Shown one piece after another: positions 62,157 to 64,000 of a DNA stretch of 64,000 nucleotides. This DNA comes from Riptortus pedestris (lineage: Eukaryota > Arthropoda > Insecta > Hemiptera > Alydidae), in assembly GCA_019009955.1 (NCBI GenBank), contig CM032233.1, forward strand, positions 123,637,501-123,701,500, given 5' to 3'. Each line of letters begins with the position of its first letter. Within the stretch, counting starts at the first letter, position 1. The notes under the pieces were generated by a model. That model made no database searches and was not told the DNA's origin. It was given only the letters and a program-made list of their open reading frames with translations. The translations under genes were made by a program, and so were the position numbers.

Positions 62157-62170
62157 TGTTATCTGTAATC
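62157..62170. repeat. Target-site duplication, right copy
   Basis: Exact copy of the 14-mer at 59341-59354. Confidence 0.85.
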
Positions 62171-62438
62171 ATTTAATTTAAAGGTTATCTGAAAAGACTA
62201 TAAATTATTATTTTATAAAATCATATGCTTAGGACATGCTTATTATTTAATTAAAATTTAGGTTTTGTTTCTTTCTTTTTCTGAGTAAAGGATTATATAT
62301 ATTTTAATTAATTTATTTCTCGATTAAAAATTATTGATTTGTTTTTTTTGCTTATTAACTTTTCATGACTGTATATGCATTTCTCTCCTGTATGATATTA
62401 TATATGTAAATGTCACATACCATAGTACTCGTCTTGCA

Positions 62439-62611
62439 TTTTTTTTTTACCAGAATCATTATTCATGGGTTATTAGGAATGATTTATTATTAATCACTAA
62501 CCAGTAACAACATATGAGCTGTTTCCAGTTATCCAGTACTGATGGGCCTCATCATAAGCGGGAGGGGCAGTGGTCAGCCCCCCCCCCCATGTCAGGGGGT
62601 CCATAAAGGAC

Positions 62612-62616
<5 letters not shown>
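62439..62616 (-). mobile_element. SINE family B, truncated copy next to A43
   Basis: Shares with 62907-63070 the words GAATCATTATTCA, TTATTATTAATCACTAACCA, CATATGAGCTGTTTCCAGT and GGGCCTCATCATAA. The tRNA-like head is missing; instead a 43-base A run (62617-62659) abuts it. Confidence 0.6.
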
Positions 62617-62662
<46 letters not shown>

Positions 62663-62906
62663 TCCCAACACCCAAAAGGACTTCTTAGCCTTAACCTAAC
62701 ACGTAGCACTCACGAAATACAAAGAACAATACAATAAAACAAAAGACAAAAAAAAAAGAATAAAAAAGAGAACTACAAAAAAAACGCCTCATACAATCTT
62801 TGTCTAAAAATTATACATCTTAACCATAAATATAGATAAAAATACATACTCATGAAAATAAAAGACAATACATTCCTCCTAGAGATACAACCTACTTAAC
62901 AAGACC

Positions 62907-63285
62907 TTTTTTTACCTGAATCATTATTCAGGAGTTGCATGGACTAGGAATGACTTATTATTAATCACTAACCAATAACAACATATGAGCTGTTTCCAGT
63001 GTACTGACGGGCCTCATCATAACCAGGAGGGGGGGGCAATGATCAGCCCTCCCCTAATGTCAGCCTGCCTGTGGACTTGATGTAAAAAAGTCATGACCGT
63101 TAGTCGTCCAGACTTACATACTCGTTAGACCCTGGCTTATCCACAACCACTTCAACAATATCGCGCTCTGGTGAGCAACTCGTGAGTTAATGTATTTCTT
63201 TGGCACGGATCGAACCTGCACCTATTTTTACCATCAGCTTACTGATGGTAGTCGTAGATGTACACACCCCTTAACCCGGACCGTC
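62907..63285 (-). mobile_element. tRNA-derived SINE, family B, full-length
   Basis: Minus strand: the head begins GGTCCGGGTTAAGGGGTG at about 63285, with B box GGTTCGATCC at 63216-63207, flanked by tRNA-like stems. A body of about 280 bases ends in an A tail (T run at 62907-62913 on the plus strand). The head differs from family A. Confidence 0.65.
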
Positions 63286-63487
63286 TTCGCCCCCCCCCAC
63301 GTACTTTTCAAGATATGAAATAAAAATAAAAATTGATTTAATCTAATACATATTGATTTAAATTACAATTAATATTTTGCATACTTTTTCGAAAATATAT
63401 TTATACTTAATACAATTTTTTAGAACACATTAATACTTAATAAGTGGAAATGAGTCACGAAGAACCAGTTGAATGCAGGCCAAATCA

Positions 63488-63691
63488 AAAAAGGTCTGTC
63501 AAGCAGGAGCTGCGTAAGCTAAGCAGTTTTCCCCGTGTGCCACGTATTTTGGATTTATCTCGAATATTAAAAGTTCAATTTGAACAATATTTGGTATTTA
63601 GGCTTCAAATAGTGTGCTTCATAATATAACACCTTACTGTCAATATGACATGAGTAGGAATGGGGGTTTACTGAAGACCAAAAACTAACAT
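63488..63691 (-). repeat. DINE/HINE-like 3' part, interrupted at 63692
   Basis: The 3' end AAAAGGTCTGTCAAGCAGG and AAGCAGTTTTCCCC is followed by core to TTTACTGAAGACCAAAAACT, where a second copy begins. Confidence 0.65.
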
Positions 63692-64000
63692 AAAAGTCCG
63701 TCACGCAGGGGTTGCGTAAACTAAGCAGATTTCGGGCGTGAAATATAACAATAGATAAATCTACATACCGGTTACACAGCACTAGTGTCAATATTAAGTG
63801 ATTAAATACAAACGATAATAAGAAACCACCCGACGGAAAGCATCTGAAATGTAAACAAACAGTTCTGCCAACTTCTTACCGGAAAGAAAAACAATTACTG
63901 TAATATATCTGAATATAACGTATTAATTTGATTGAAAACTATTTACTACATCTAGTACTGTAATTTATAATGAATCAGAATAATTTTTATCTCAATCAAT
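63692..64000 (-). mobile_element. DINE/HINE-like long version, cut by the window edge
   Basis: AAAGTCCGTCACGCAGGGG at 63693, stem-loop with one change (GGGGTTGCGT), AAGCAGATTTCGGGCG, then the long-version block shared with 15590-15830 (GGAAAGCATCTGAAATGTAA, AATATATCTGAATATAA, GAAAACTATTTACTA). Confidence 0.7.

Overview
This is a eukaryotic, strongly AT-rich window with introns, long TA/CA/GA microsatellites and decayed transposons. The two genes and the repeat types point to an arthropod. A small crustacean such as a copepod is possible, but that is a guess. No bacterial-style genes, CRISPR array, rRNA or convincing functional tRNA gene is present.

Two host genes converge. Positions 548-25625 (+) hold seven exons of a BCL9/Legless homologue, a Wnt co-activator that links beta-catenin to Pygopus. 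HD1 and HD2 are both clear. All six intron junctions keep frame and obey GT-AG, giving 954 residues; the 5' end lies upstream of the window. Positions 37929-30363 (-) hold an apparently complete five-exon gene for a 294-residue divergent forkhead protein. The 4.7 kb between the two 3' ends is mostly unassigned sequence with small repeat fragments.

The introns and flanks carry mobile-element debris. There are two solo LTRs of one family (1603-2356 and 38126-38528), both with 4-bp target duplications. There is a piggyBac-type remnant flanked by TTAA (17747-18788), LINE fragments (3.06-3.4, 39.8-40.2, 48.5-49.9 and 50.2-51.3 kb) and two tRNA-derived SINE families. A LINE insertion at 59355-62156 is bounded by a perfect 14-bp target duplication.

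From about 41.2 kb to the end there is no convincing host gene. The stretch is dominated by roughly 15-20 full or partial copies of one non-coding element. Its plan is a 5' hairpin carrying AGCAGATTTCCC, then a (TA)n tract, then an AT-rich core, then the inverted GGGAAATCTGCT, then a short stem-loop and GACGGACTTTT. This matches the layout of Helentron-associated (DINE-1/HINE-like) elements. Copies are nested in one another, at least twice at the same internal junction. This family is the best candidate for something undescribed in the window. Exon coordinates were read by eye from splice signals and phase; no database search was possible.
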